33,293 nucleotides of DNA, from contig JAICXK010000026.1 in NCBI GenBank assembly GCA_025980435.1, forward strand, positions 1 to 33,293, in the 5' to 3' direction. This DNA comes from Bryobacteraceae bacterium (GTDB taxonomy: Bacteria; Acidobacteriota; Terriglobia; Bryobacterales; Bryobacteraceae). Under the pieces are notes generated by a model. That model worked only from the letters and a program-made list of their open reading frames with translations, did not search any database and was not told the origin of the DNA. The translations under genes and the position numbers were made by a program. Shown piece after piece: positions 15,880 to 24,062 of the stretch. The stretch's first letter is position 1, and each line of letters starts with the position of its first letter.

Positions 15880-17983
15880 GGCTCGCCATAATGAGCAAAG
15901 ATTTCTGAAAACTGACGTGCAGCTCTCCGACCGGTCCTTTCACGAATCCAAGCGGCTTCGCATTCACATAGTCAACAATCTTGTATCTCCTACTGGCGAG
16001 TCCGCGCAGACTGACGGAGCCAGTCCACTGCGGCGCAAAGAAAGCATAGTACATCGACTCGCCTTTCCGGATGGCGTGCGTTTCCGGTTTGTCAAAGCCA
16101 ATGTCGTACAGGCCGCCAAGATACTGACCTTCCGACAACATGTGGTCGCGATAAATCTTTATCCATTTCTCCCAGATCTGCTCCTTTGCCGGAGTGAGGA
16201 CCAGTTTCGGAGCCCGCTTTTCACCGGCTGGTAACTTCTCGTTGGGAGGCCATCGGTACTGCGTTCCAACAACACCGCCCACGCCGAGGGTGGATGCAAA
16301 ATCATCGCCGCCATCACTCAGCTCGACGTGGTCGCCGAAATAGGGGAGCTTGTCACCCATCAGCGCTTTCAGAGCCTTTCCTTTTGAACGAACCTGCCAC
16401 GAACTTTCCGGATCGGATGCCACGGTCATGTTGTAATACGGCATGCTGAAAAACGAATAGGACGTGCCGCACGGGCAGACTTCAATCAGAGCCCCAGGCT
16501 TTACGGTGTGCGCGGCATCGGAGATCGCTTTGAAAAAATACGGGAGCTGCTGAACCGATTCCAGGGGTGTCTTGTGATGATGCGCGGGATTTGTGCAGGG
16601 GGGAACGGCGTTCAGGAACTGTCCGTCGATTTTTAATCCATCGAACCCCCACACCTTGAAGATTCGTTCCACTAACCTTTGGTGATATCGAACCACATCG
16701 GGGTCGGCAGGGCAGAGATAGAAGGCGTTCCAGTAGCTGATCTTGCGTTTCGATCCGGAAGGGTCCAATAACAGCCAATCGCTGTGTTCATGAGCCAGAT
16801 TGCTCGCGGGACTCACCGCTAGAGGCGCCCACCACAACTGCGCCTTCATCCCTCTGGCATGAATTTTGTCGACGAGCGATCGTACGCTTGCGTCGCCGTT
16901 TGGAAACTTCTGAGGGTTGGGTTCCCAGTCACCCAGATTTGTTTGCCATCCATCGTCCATCGTTACCCAGCCCATCCCGAGCTTCTGCGCTTCCGGCAGC
17001 GCATCTTCAATTTGTTTTGGCTGAAAGTTGCGCCCGAAGCCCCAGGCGCACCAGATCGGCTGAAAACCGCCTGCCGGCGGATTCTGCATGCGAACACCTT
17101 TGGCGATCATTACGCGCCGGTACTCGCGTAGCGGGCGGAAATAATCGCCCGTATGAACAGCGAGAAAGGTCTCTAAAGTCTGGAGCGTTTCTCCCGGGTT
17201 CAGAGTTCGCTTTTGCTTGGATTCAATCGCGACGGTCGCGTAGTCCGCGCTGGGCATTGTGACCGGTTCGGATACAAGTTCCGGCTTTAACTCGGAATGC
17301 CCGACTGCGAGCCCAACATCCGGACGCCAGACATCAATGACCGGTGTTCCGCCGCCATAATCATCGGCGTTCATGCCGAGAAAATTCTGCTGATTGAAAC
17401 CTGGCTTCAGCGGGATAGCCCAATCCGGCCGCTTCTCATAGGAGCCGCTCTCGAGCGACCAGAAAGCAGTCCCGTCCTTTACGGCGCCGGCCTGAATGGT
17501 ATGCGCCTGACTTGTCCAGCCTTCCACCGACACCGCTTGCGAGCCCCGATTCGTATACTTCACGGTCACAAAAAGCATATTAGGGAAGTTGGCAAACGAA
17601 TCGACCATTTCTTCCTTCTCAATCCCGCCGGCGACGGCAATGATCTTTAACCGTTTCGCCTCACCGCGTCCGTCTGAAAACGACTGCTCTTCGTGACGCT
17701 TCAGCGCAAACTCCTGTACTGGATTGCCATTCACAACCACTGTTTCCGAAGGCGAAAACGGGCCGAGGACGACCCGCTTTCCCTCCAGTTGGGCAACCAC
17801 CCTGGTCCGGGTCTTCGAATCGAATTCAAGCCGAACTTGGGCGTTGCGGGCAACCAGCACGGGTGGGGTCGGGTTGTCCGGCGCGGCAAAAGCACAGAAC
17901 CCCGCAAGAGCAAGGACACAAAACACTGTCATCACGCGGAGTCTTGAAACGGTAGTCGACGAAAAAAGCCCGGTGGATTTCAC
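15869..17983 (-). CDS. Secreted alpha-galactosidase-like glycoside hydrolase (GH36 clan)
   Basis: A 704-residue exported enzyme of the GH-D clan, most like GH36. A signal peptide (VMTVFCVLALAGFCAFA) leads into an N-terminal beta-sandwich (about 35-300), the (beta/alpha)8 barrel (about 310-600) and a C-terminal beta domain. Barrel motifs are WGFGRNFQPKQI, MGWVTMDDGWQ, FPNGDASVRSLVDKIHARGMKAQLWWAPL and GFDGLKIDGQF, in which Asp near residue 453 is the expected nucleophile. The acid/base is probably in the HVELSDGGDDF region. The start is GTG 17983 with GGAG just before it. Substrate is probably an alpha-galactoside, but relatives cut other alpha-linked sugars. No transporter or regulator for sugar use is adjacent. 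Confidence 0.88.
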   Translation of the reverse strand: MKSTGLFSSTTVSRLRVMTVFCVLALAGFCAFAAPDNPTPPVLVARNAQVRLEFDSKTRTRVVAQLEGKRVVLGPFSPSETVVVNGNPVQEFALKRHEEQSFSDGRGEAKRLKIIAVAGGIEKEEMVDSFANFPNMLFVTVKYTNRGSQAVSVEGWTSQAHTIQAGAVKDGTAFWSLESGSYEKRPDWAIPLKPGFNQQNFLGMNADDYGGGTPVIDVWRPDVGLAVGHSELKPELVSEPVTMPSADYATVAIESKQKRTLNPGETLQTLETFLAVHTGDYFRPLREYRRVMIAKGVRMQNPPAGGFQPIWCAWGFGRNFQPKQIEDALPEAQKLGMGWVTMDDGWQTNLGDWEPNPQKFPNGDASVRSLVDKIHARGMKAQLWWAPLAVSPASNLAHEHSDWLLLDPSGSKRKISYWNAFYLCPADPDVVRYHQRLVERIFKVWGFDGLKIDGQFLNAVPPCTNPAHHHKTPLESVQQLPYFFKAISDAAHTVKPGALIEVCPCGTSYSFFSMPYYNMTVASDPESSWQVRSKGKALKALMGDKLPYFGDHVELSDGGDDFASTLGVGGVVGTQYRWPPNEKLPAGEKRAPKLVLTPAKEQIWEKWIKIYRDHMLSEGQYLGGLYDIGFDKPETHAIRKGESMYYAFFAPQWTGSVSLRGLASRRYKIVDYVNAKPLGFVKGPVGELHVSFQKSLLIMASPAD

Positions 17984-18101
17984 TACTCCATATTGTCGTG
18001 CAACGCTGTTTACGCAAAGCCAGTCCCTAAGAACGCACGTGCTTAAGCTAGCACTGATCAGAATGGTTCCGCAGTACTCAATTACCTTGGAGATTTCCTA
18101 A

Positions 18102-19013
18102 ATGGAATGCCGCTTGCTGGCCATCTTTTCCCTGGTGCTCCAGACGAGTGCCGCTGCCGGACCGCCCTCAGAACCCGCACTCGCGAAGAAGATTGAAGGT
18201 TTGCAACAGATTGTCCTATCGCCCGGAACCGGCAATCGGGGCGACGCCGCGCGAGCCGAAATACGGCAAATCTTCAAAGCGAGGGGCCTGCCTACCGTCG
18301 CCGAAGTAGGTGATAATGCCGCCTACGACTTTGTATTGCTGGCAAGTCTTGGGCAGCCGCTTGAATTCCAACGGCAGGTTCTGCCCGCAATCAGGAACGC
18401 CGGAAAGCACAAGACAGTTCCGCCCGATGCCATAGTTTTTTACCAGGCCCGTTACCGCCTGGAGCAGGAAAAGAATCGAGCGAAGAGGAGCGCTCCAAGT
18501 CATCCCGATCTCCGCGATGAGATAAAGCGTCTGTACAAAGTGGATCAGGCGGTGCGACAACGAGCCGGATTTGATGCAAAGAAGATGACGAGAGTCGATC
18601 GGGAGAACGCAACGCCGCTGCAAGCGATCTTTAAAAAGTATGGGGTGCCTACCTATGAAATGGTTGGCGTAGAGGCAGCGAAAGATTTCGTGATCATGGT
18701 GCAGCACCAGGCGCCGAAATTCCGCCAGCAGGTGTTGCCGAAGCTTAAGGCGAACGTGGAGGCAGGGCAGGCGGACCCAGACTCTTATGCACTGGTGTAT
18801 GACCGGTCCCAGCGCGATCAGGGCAAGAAACAGCTATATGGTACACAGCTTGAATGTAAGTCTGGCGAGGCGATGCATGAAGCTCCAATCGAGGATGAGG
18901 CTGATGTAGACCAGCGCCGCGCCGAGCTCGGCCTCATGCGCATGGCTTTATATGCCCGCCTCACAGCAGAGATGATGCCGCAGTTTTGCGCACAGGCTGT
19001 TCCCAACCAGTAG
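18102..19013 (+). CDS. Secreted protein with tandem DUF6624-like domains
   Basis: Residues about 145-300 fit the pattern I know for DUF6624: LRDEIKRLYKVDQAVRQR, then DRENATPLQAIFKKYGVPTYEMVG, AKDFVIMVQHQAPKFRQQVLP, AGQADPDSYALVYDR, the short KKQLYGTQL, and PIEDEADVDQRRAELGL. The first half seems to be a worn copy: AEIRQIFKARGLPTVAEVG aligns with the KYGVPTYEMVG segment, LLASLGQPLEFQRQVLPAIRNAG with MVQHQ...FRQQVLPKLKAN, and VPPDAIVFYQAR with ADPDSYALVYDR. A short signal peptide (LLAIFSLVLQTSAAA) precedes. Function of DUF6624 is not established. Start ATG 18102 has GGAG 9 bases upstream. The antitoxin gene follows after 55 bp with its own promoter. Confidence 0.8.
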   Translation: MECRLLAIFSLVLQTSAAAGPPSEPALAKKIEGLQQIVLSPGTGNRGDAARAEIRQIFKARGLPTVAEVGDNAAYDFVLLASLGQPLEFQRQVLPAIRNAGKHKTVPPDAIVFYQARYRLEQEKNRAKRSAPSHPDLRDEIKRLYKVDQAVRQRAGFDAKKMTRVDRENATPLQAIFKKYGVPTYEMVGVEAAKDFVIMVQHQAPKFRQQVLPKLKANVEAGQADPDSYALVYDRSQRDQGKKQLYGTQLECKSGEAMHEAPIEDEADVDQRRAELGLMRMALYARLTAEMMPQFCAQAVPNQ

Positions 19014-19032
19014 TTGTTGCAAACGAAGTGGA

Positions 19033-19061
19033 TTGACACGCTTCCTGGCGATCTCTACACT
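19033..19061 (+). promoter_or_regulatory. Strong sigma70-type promoter for the antitoxin gene
   Basis: A perfect -35 hexamer TTGACA (19033-19038) is followed by a 17-bp spacer and a -10 box TACACT (19056-19061, 4 of 6 matches). Seven bases after the -10 box is the A of the antitoxin ATG at 19069. Transcription would thus start at or next to the start codon, and no Shine-Dalgarno is present, so the mRNA is predicted to be leaderless. Confidence 0.65.
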
Positions 19062-19068
19062 ACTGAGC

Positions 19069-19293
19069 ATGGAAGTACATCTGGCCCCGGAAAAGGAAGC
19101 ACGTCTTCATCAACTTGCTGTTCGTAGCGGCAAGAATACGGCAGAGGTGGTGGAGGAAGCCGTGGACCGCCTTTTGGAGTATGACGCCAATTTCAACGAG
19201 GCGGTAGAGCAAGGGCGCGAGTCAGCCAGACGTGGTGATCTCTTGGAGCACGACGAGGTTGTCGAACGCATTGAGCGGATGTTCCGCTCGTAA
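19069..19293 (+). CDS. Type II antitoxin, ribbon-helix-helix type
   Basis: The 74-residue protein starts MEVHLAPEKEARLHQLAVRSG, a short beta-strand followed by a helix as in ribbon-helix-helix DNA-binding proteins of the CopG/ParD kind. It then has TAEVVEEAVDRLL and an acidic C-terminal helix (DEVVERIERMF) that would wrap its toxin. Such antitoxins neutralise the partner and repress their own promoter. The ATG at 19069 is preferred over an in-frame TTG at 19033, because that codon is part of the -35 box. The stop overlaps the first base of the next ATG (TAATG), the standard coupling with a RelE/ParE toxin. The toxin is broken by a stop codon, so this antitoxin may be an orphan relic or may serve in defence against incoming toxins of the same kind. 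Confidence 0.82.
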   Translation: MEVHLAPEKEARLHQLAVRSGKNTAEVVEEAVDRLLEYDANFNEAVEQGRESARRGDLLEHDEVVERIERMFRS

Positions 19294-19568
19294 TGCGTGT
19301 CCGCTGGACCACCGATGCCGCGAATGATCTTGCCCGCATCGTTGAGCGCATCCGAGAAGGCAATCCAGCAGCAGCTCAGCGTGTTGCCCGAACGATCTAA
19401 GAGGCTATAGCTTCACTCCGAAAAATGCCCAATCGTGGACGTGCCGGACGTATACAAAACACCCGCGAGCTGGTTTTCGCACCATGGCCCTACATTGCGG
19501 TTTACGAAATTATCGACGATCAGGTGCAGGTGCTTCGGATCCGCCATGCCGCTCAGAACTGGCCCTGA
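19293..19568 (+). pseudogene. RelE/ParE-family toxin with an in-frame stop codon
   Basis: From the ATG at 19293 the frame reads MRVRWTTDAANDLARIVERI and on to RVARTI, then meets TAA at codon 36 (19398-19400), and then continues in the same frame with EAIASLRKMPNRGRAGR, NTRELVFAPWPYIAVYEI and VLRIRHAAQNWP to a TGA at 19566-19568. Taken together the 91 codons match a full-length ParE/RelE-type ribonuclease or gyrase-poison toxin from start to end. In relatives I recall, the position of the stop is usually Tyr (ARxIY), so a single TAT/TAC to TAA change would explain it. An ATG at 19425 inside the second part might restart translation, but would lack the first helices. The last 16 bp overlap the leuD end on the other strand. 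Confidence 0.85.
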
Positions 19569-20185
19569 TTTAGGCCGCCCGCTCTTGTATCCACCGTCAA
19601 CACCCGCTTCGCCTCGTACGCCGCAATTGCCGGTTTCTGCTGGAGGATGTACCCCAGTTCGTCGACTCCTTCCAGCATGCACTGCTTCGCGAAGGCATCG
19701 ATCGGAAACGTGACGGCAGAACCATCAGGCAGGGTCAACCTCTGCTGCGCCAGATCCACGGTCACAACTGCTTCGGGATTCGCAGCAACCGCTGCAAACA
19801 AGGCTTTGTGCGCATCCGCCGGAACAGCGATCGGCAGAAATGAGTTCTTCAGGGAATTGCCGCGAAAAATATCCGCAAAAGACGTACTGATCACCGCGCG
19901 AAAACCATATTGCGTCAGCGCCCAGGGCGCGTGTTCGCGCGAACTGCCGCAGCCGAAGTTATCGCCCGCCAGCAATACGTGCGCGGCGCGGCCCTCCGGC
20001 CGGTTCAGAAGGAAATCCGGCTTCGGATTGCCCGCGGCGTCGTAGCGCCAATCGTAAAAAAGCTGATCGCCCAAGCCGGCCTTTGAAATTGTCTTCAAAA
20101 AGCGCGCTGGGATGATCTGATCCGTGTCGATATTGTCGATCGGCAATGGCGCCAGGCGGCTGGTAAACTTTGTGAACTTTTCCAT
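19553..20185 (-). CDS. leuD: 3-isopropylmalate dehydratase small subunit
   Basis: LeuD pairs with LeuC to convert 2-isopropylmalate to 3-isopropylmalate in leucine synthesis. The 210-residue swivel domain shows PIDNIDTDQIIPARFLKTI at the start, then the active-site loop LLAGDNFGCGSSREHAPWAL and the motif GFRAVISTSFADIFRGNSLKN, all expected. Length is that of the bacterial long LeuD. It is the last gene in the leuABCD run, 9 bp after leuC. Its 3' end overlaps the broken toxin by 16 bp, tail to tail. Confidence 0.97.
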   Translation of the reverse strand: MEKFTKFTSRLAPLPIDNIDTDQIIPARFLKTISKAGLGDQLFYDWRYDAAGNPKPDFLLNRPEGRAAHVLLAGDNFGCGSSREHAPWALTQYGFRAVISTSFADIFRGNSLKNSFLPIAVPADAHKALFAAVAANPEAVVTVDLAQQRLTLPDGSAVTFPIDAFAKQCMLEGVDELGYILQQKPAIAAYEAKRVLTVDTRAGGLNQGQF

Positions 20186-20194
20186 ATCGAGCCT

Positions 20195-21622
20195 CTATAG
20201 CAGAGTCCTCACATCGGTTACGACGCCGGTAACCGCCGTTGCGGCGGCGGTCAAGGGGCTGGCGAGAAACGTTCGGCCGCCTTTGCCCTGCCGTCCTTCG
20301 AAATTCCGGTTGCTCGTCGAGACGCTGTATTCGCCAGGTTGCAGTTGGTCACCATTCATCGCGATACACATCGAGCAGCCGGCTTCCCGCCAGTCGGCGC
20401 CCGCTTCTTTGAAAATGCGGTCCAAGCCTTCCGCCTGGGCCTGTTCCTTCACCTGCTGCGAACCGGGCACAACCATTACCCGCACGTTCGGATTCACCCT
20501 GCGGCCCTTGAAAATTTCCGCAGCGGCCCGAAGATCGGAAATTCGGGAATTCGTGCAGCTCCCGATAAACACTACGTTCACGGGATGCCCGATCAGGGAT
20601 TGGCCCGCCGGCAGATCCATATACCGGAGCGCTTTCCCAAGCGAATCCCGCTCCAGGGGATCGCTCAGACCGGATGGGTCCGGAACCGGCGCCGTAATCG
20701 GAATGCCCATGCCGGGATTCGTTCCAAACGTGATCATCGGTTCCAGGGCGCTCGCGTCAATGTAAATGTGTTTATCGAACACTGCCCCTTCATCCGTCGG
20801 CAATTGCCGCCACAACGCAACGGCGCGGTCCCAATCCGTGCCCTTCGGGGCGTACGGCCGGCCGGACACATACTGATAGGTCGTGTCGTCAGGCGCGACG
20901 AGCCCCGCCCGAGCGCCGCCTTCAATCGACATGTTGCAGATGGTCATCCGCTCTTCCATCGAGAGTGAACGAATTGCCGAGCCGGAATATTCGAACACGC
21001 TACCCGTGCCGCCCCCGATCCCGATCCGGGAAATCAGGTTCAGAATAATATCTTTCGCGCCGACTCCCTGCCTCAGATTGCCTTCCACGCGAACTTCATA
21101 CGTTTTCGAGCGATTCTGCAGGAGACACTGGGCGGCCAGTACGTGTTCCACCTGGCTGGTGCCGATGCCAAACGCCAGCGCACCGAAAGCGCCGTGGGTC
21201 GCGGTGTGGCTGTCTCCGCAAACGACAGTCATGCCCGGTTGGGTCAGGCCCTGCTCCGGGCCAATGATGTGCACGATGCCCTGCTTATCGCTATGCGGCC
21301 CATAGAAGGGGATGCCGAATTCTCGGCAGTTCTTTTCAAATTGCGTAATCTGCGCTTCCGCGATCTTGTCGAGGATCGGCAGTGACCGGTCGTAGGTCGG
21401 AATGCTGTGGTCCGTCGTGCCGATGGTCAGATCGGGCCGCCTGACCTTCAAACCGCGCTCGCGCAGACCCGAGAATGCCTGCGGTGATGTCACCTCATGG
21501 ACTAGATGAAGGTCGATATAGAGAAGCGCCGGTGCGCCTTCGCGCTCGGCGACCACGTGGTTATCCCACACTTTCTCAATGATGGTTCGCGGCTTTGCTG
21601 CCGCGCCGTTTGCCTTTGACAT
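20195..21622 (-). CDS. leuC: 3-isopropylmalate dehydratase large subunit
   Basis: LeuC carries the 4Fe-4S cluster and most of the active site of isopropylmalate isomerase. The 475 residues show [28 protein letters not shown], the [30 protein letters not shown] block, the cluster cysteines in GSCTNSR and CSMCIAMN, and the closing [10 protein letters not shown]. Length agrees with E. coli LeuC. ATG 21622 is 33 bp after the leuB stop, leuD follows after 9 bp, and all are on the minus strand, so the subunits are made from one mRNA. Confidence 0.98.
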   Translation of the reverse strand: MSKANGAAAKPRTIIEKVWDNHVVAEREGAPALLYIDLHLVHEVTSPQAFSGLRERGLKVRRPDLTIGTTDHSIPTYDRSLPILDKIAEAQITQFEKNCREFGIPFYGPHSDKQGIVHIIGPEQGLTQPGMTVVCGDSHTATHGAFGALAFGIGTSQVEHVLAAQCLLQNRSKTYEVRVEGNLRQGVGAKDIILNLISRIGIGGGTGSVFEYSGSAIRSLSMEERMTICNMSIEGGARAGLVAPDDTTYQYVSGRPYAPKGTDWDRAVALWRQLPTDEGAVFDKHIYIDASALEPMITFGTNPGMGIPITAPVPDPSGLSDPLERDSLGKALRYMDLPAGQSLIGHPVNVVFIGSCTNSRISDLRAAAEIFKGRRVNPNVRVMVVPGSQQVKEQAQAEGLDRIFKEAGADWREAGCSMCIAMNGDQLQPGEYSVSTSNRNFEGRQGKGGRTFLASPLTAAATAVTGVVTDVRTLL

Positions 21623-21655
21623 ATGAATACCTGCCTCGCTGCCTTGCAGCGCGAT

Positions 21656-22759
21656 TTATGCGGAAGCCGCGCGCGCGGAAAGCGCTTCGCAAACCGCATC
21701 GCCTACTTCGCTCGTGGTCGCGGGCTTGCCTTTCGGCTTCAAGTCCGCCGTAACGCATCCGCTGTTCAGCACCTCTTCAACGGCGCCATACACGGACTGC
21801 GCGTCTTCGCTCAAGCCAAAACTGTACTCCAGCATCGCCGCCACCGAACCGATTGCGCCAAGCGGGTTTGCTTTGTTCTGTCCCGCGATATCGGGCGCCG
21901 ATCCGTGCACCGGCTCGTATAGTCCAATCCGCGCGCCGGAAGCCTTCTTCGCGCCCAGGGAAGCCGACGGTAGCATTCCAATGGAGCCCGCCAAAACCGC
22001 CCCTTCATCGCTCAAGATATCGCCAAACAGGTTTTCGGTGAGAACCACGTCGAAGCGCTTCGGGCTCAGCACCAATTGCATCGCGCAGTTGTCCACCAGA
22101 ATGTGATCGAGAGCTACGTCGGGATATTCTCCCGCTACTTCCGACACAACACGCCGCCAAAGCTGCGAATTTTCGAGCACGTTTGATTTGTCCACGCTCG
22201 TAACCTTCTTTCGCCGTTTGCGTGCGAGCTGGAATGCCATGTGTGCAACGCGCTCGATTTCAGGCCGCGTGTAAGTCATCGTGTTCACCGCGCGTTCCTC
22301 GGCGCCGTTTCCTGAAATGCCGCGAGGCGTTCCGTAATACAGGCCGCCGGTCAACTCCCGGACGATGATCATATCGGCGCCGTCCACCAGTTCGTTCTTG
22401 AGCGGCGATGAATCCAGCAGCGCCCGATAGCTCCGCACCGGCCGCAGATTCGCATAAACTCCCAGCGCTTTCCGAATCCCGAGCAAACCTCGCTCCGGAC
22501 GCTTATCGGGCGGGGCATGATCGAATTCCGGCAGGCCAACGGCCCCGAGCAGCGTCGCGTCCGCGTTAAGAGCCAGTTCCCGTGTCTCGTCCGGGAACGG
22601 ATTCCCGGTCTTGTGGATGGCTACACCTCCAAGCAGACCTTCCCGGGTTGAAACCTGATGCCCGAAAGCGTCCGCTACATGGCGCAGCACCTTCGCCGCT
22701 TCGCTTGTGACTTCTACTCCGATGCCATCGCCGGGGAGCAATAAGACGTTGAGCTTCAT
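21656..22759 (-). CDS. leuB: 3-isopropylmalate dehydrogenase
   Basis: LeuB oxidises and decarboxylates 3-isopropylmalate with NAD+ to give 2-oxoisocaproate. The protein (367 residues) has LLPGDGIGVEV at the start, LLGAVGLPEFDHAPPDKRPERGLLGIRK, LRPVRSY, VRELTGGLYYGTPRG with the conserved Tyr, VDKSNVLENSQLWRRVV with the catalytic Lys, and NLFGDILSDEGA with metal-binding Asps, and it ends with HGSAPDIAGQNKANP for NAD binding. Its ATG overlaps the leuA stop by one base (TAATG). Confidence 0.98.
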   Translation of the reverse strand: MKLNVLLLPGDGIGVEVTSEAAKVLRHVADAFGHQVSTREGLLGGVAIHKTGNPFPDETRELALNADATLLGAVGLPEFDHAPPDKRPERGLLGIRKALGVYANLRPVRSYRALLDSSPLKNELVDGADMIIVRELTGGLYYGTPRGISGNGAEERAVNTMTYTRPEIERVAHMAFQLARKRRKKVTSVDKSNVLENSQLWRRVVSEVAGEYPDVALDHILVDNCAMQLVLSPKRFDVVLTENLFGDILSDEGAVLAGSIGMLPSASLGAKKASGARIGLYEPVHGSAPDIAGQNKANPLGAIGSVAAMLEYSFGLSEDAQSVYGAVEEVLNSGCVTADLKPKGKPATTSEVGDAVCEALSARAASA

Positions 22760-23940
22760 TACTGAGCGACGGTCACGCGCGCGTCCGCATTTTCCGACGC
22801 AATGGCCGATTCCACCAGCGCGATGATCTCTTCGTTGCGCAGACCCTTCTTGTTATCGGCAAGGTGCGTGAAGTGTTGGTAGACCTGTTCCAGTTGTTCC
22901 GAAGAAAGCCGGTATCCGAGATCCTCGGCGCGTTTCTTCAGCGCATGGCGTCCGCTGTGCTTCCCCAGTACGATCCGGCTCTCCGGCACGCCTACACTCG
23001 CCGGATCCATGATTTCGTAGGTCGATTTCTCCTTCAGGTAACCATCCTGGTGAATGCCGGCCTCATGTGCGAAGGCGTTCTCGCCGACAATCGCTTTGTT
23101 AGGCTGCGGACCGAATGTGATGAATCGGGTGAGTGTCTGGCTGGCCGGAAACAGCTTCTCGGTGTTAATCTTTGTTCCAAACGGAAGCCGGTCCGGGCGA
23201 GTCTTCAGCGCCATGACAACCTCTTCGAGTGCCGCGTTTCCCGCGCGCTCGCCAATCCCGTTAATCGTACATTCCACCTGTCGCGCCCCGGCTTTCACCG
23301 CGGCCAGCGAGTTGGCGACAGCTAAGCCCAAGTCGTCGTGGCAATGCACGCTCACGATTGCGCGGTCGCCCAAAAGGGTCACGATCCGCCCAATCAGTTC
23401 CGCGTATTCTTCCGGAACTGAGTAGCCGACCGTGTCGGGCAAATTCACCGTGCGCGCTCCCGCTTCCACAACCGCCTGGCTCACCTGCTCCAGATACGCC
23501 AGATCCGTGCGCGTGGCATCTTCGGCCGAAAATTCCACGTCATCGGTGTAGCTTCGCGCCAGGCTCACTGCTGCGACCGCGTCGTCCAGGACTTGTTGCC
23601 GGCTCTTTCTCAGCTTGTGCTTCAAATGAATGTCGCTGGTTGCGATGAAAGTATGAATGCGCGGACGCTTGGCGCGATGCAATGCCTTGGCCGCGCGCTG
23701 CACGTCCAGCGTACAGGAGCGCGCCAGCGCCGCCACTTGCACCCACGGAAATTGCCGGCTGATCGCGTCTACCGCCTCGAAATCCCCTTCGGAGGCAATC
23801 GGAAAGCCTGCTTCCAGAATGTCCACCCCCAGATCTACCAGGGCGCTGGCCATCTTCAGCTTCTCCGGCATCGTCATACTGCATCCGGGTGACTGTTCGC
23901 CGTCCCGTAGAGTGGTATCAAAGATGTAGACTCGGCTCAA
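22759..23940 (-). CDS. leuA: 2-isopropylmalate synthase, short form
   Basis: LeuA condenses acetyl-CoA with 2-oxoisovalerate, the entry step to leucine. The TIM barrel is complete: [14 protein letters not shown], the [21 protein letters not shown] metal-binding motif, and [21 protein letters not shown]; the subdomains with [12 protein letters not shown] and [13 protein letters not shown] follow. The chain stops at 393 residues, whereas LeuA with the C-terminal allosteric domain is about 510-520. The leucine-binding regulatory domain is therefore missing. Start is TTG at 23940 with AGGAG well spaced upstream. Homocitrate or citramalate synthase are alternatives for short chains, but its place before leuBCD favours LeuA. 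Confidence 0.9.
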   Translation of the reverse strand: MSRVYIFDTTLRDGEQSPGCSMTMPEKLKMASALVDLGVDILEAGFPIASEGDFEAVDAISRQFPWVQVAALARSCTLDVQRAAKALHRAKRPRIHTFIATSDIHLKHKLRKSRQQVLDDAVAAVSLARSYTDDVEFSAEDATRTDLAYLEQVSQAVVEAGARTVNLPDTVGYSVPEEYAELIGRIVTLLGDRAIVSVHCHDDLGLAVANSLAAVKAGARQVECTINGIGERAGNAALEEVVMALKTRPDRLPFGTKINTEKLFPASQTLTRFITFGPQPNKAIVGENAFAHEAGIHQDGYLKEKSTYEIMDPASVGVPESRIVLGKHSGRHALKKRAEDLGYRLSSEQLEQVYQHFTHLADNKKGLRNEEIIALVESAIASENADARVTVAQ

Positions 23941-23989
23941 GGGGTACTCCTATTGCGAAGCTTTTCCTATCCTAAAGTAATGAATTGGA

Positions 23990-24023
23990 TTATGCAAATT
24001 TATAGTGTTCGCACCTTGCATAA
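23990..24023. promoter_or_regulatory. Inverted repeat between leuA and lysR, candidate operator
   Basis: TTATGCAA (23990-23997) and TTGCATAA (24016-24023) are exact reverse complements, with half-site centres 26 bp apart. They sit in the 122-bp gap between divergent leuA and the LysR-type gene, where such regulators bind. The region between is AT-rich. Neither leuA nor lysR has a good -35 box here, as expected for promoters that need an activator. Confidence 0.5.
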
Positions 24024-24025
24024 GT

Positions 24026-24031
24026 TATAAT
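24026..24031 (+). promoter_or_regulatory. Consensus -10 box for the lysR-thiO transcript
   Basis: TATAAT, a perfect -10 hexamer, begins 2 bp after the right half of the inverted repeat and ends 31 bp before the lysR ATG. No recognisable -35 hexamer sits 16-18 bp up, so a protein bound at the repeat could repress or activate this start. Confidence 0.5.
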
Positions 24032-24062
24032 GATGTCATAAACGCCTAAGGTCGGGGGCGTT

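Noticed and set aside
23941-24062. Leucine leader peptide or T-box upstream of leuA
   Set aside because: No run of Leu codons and no specifier/antiterminator structure could be found in the 122 bp available.
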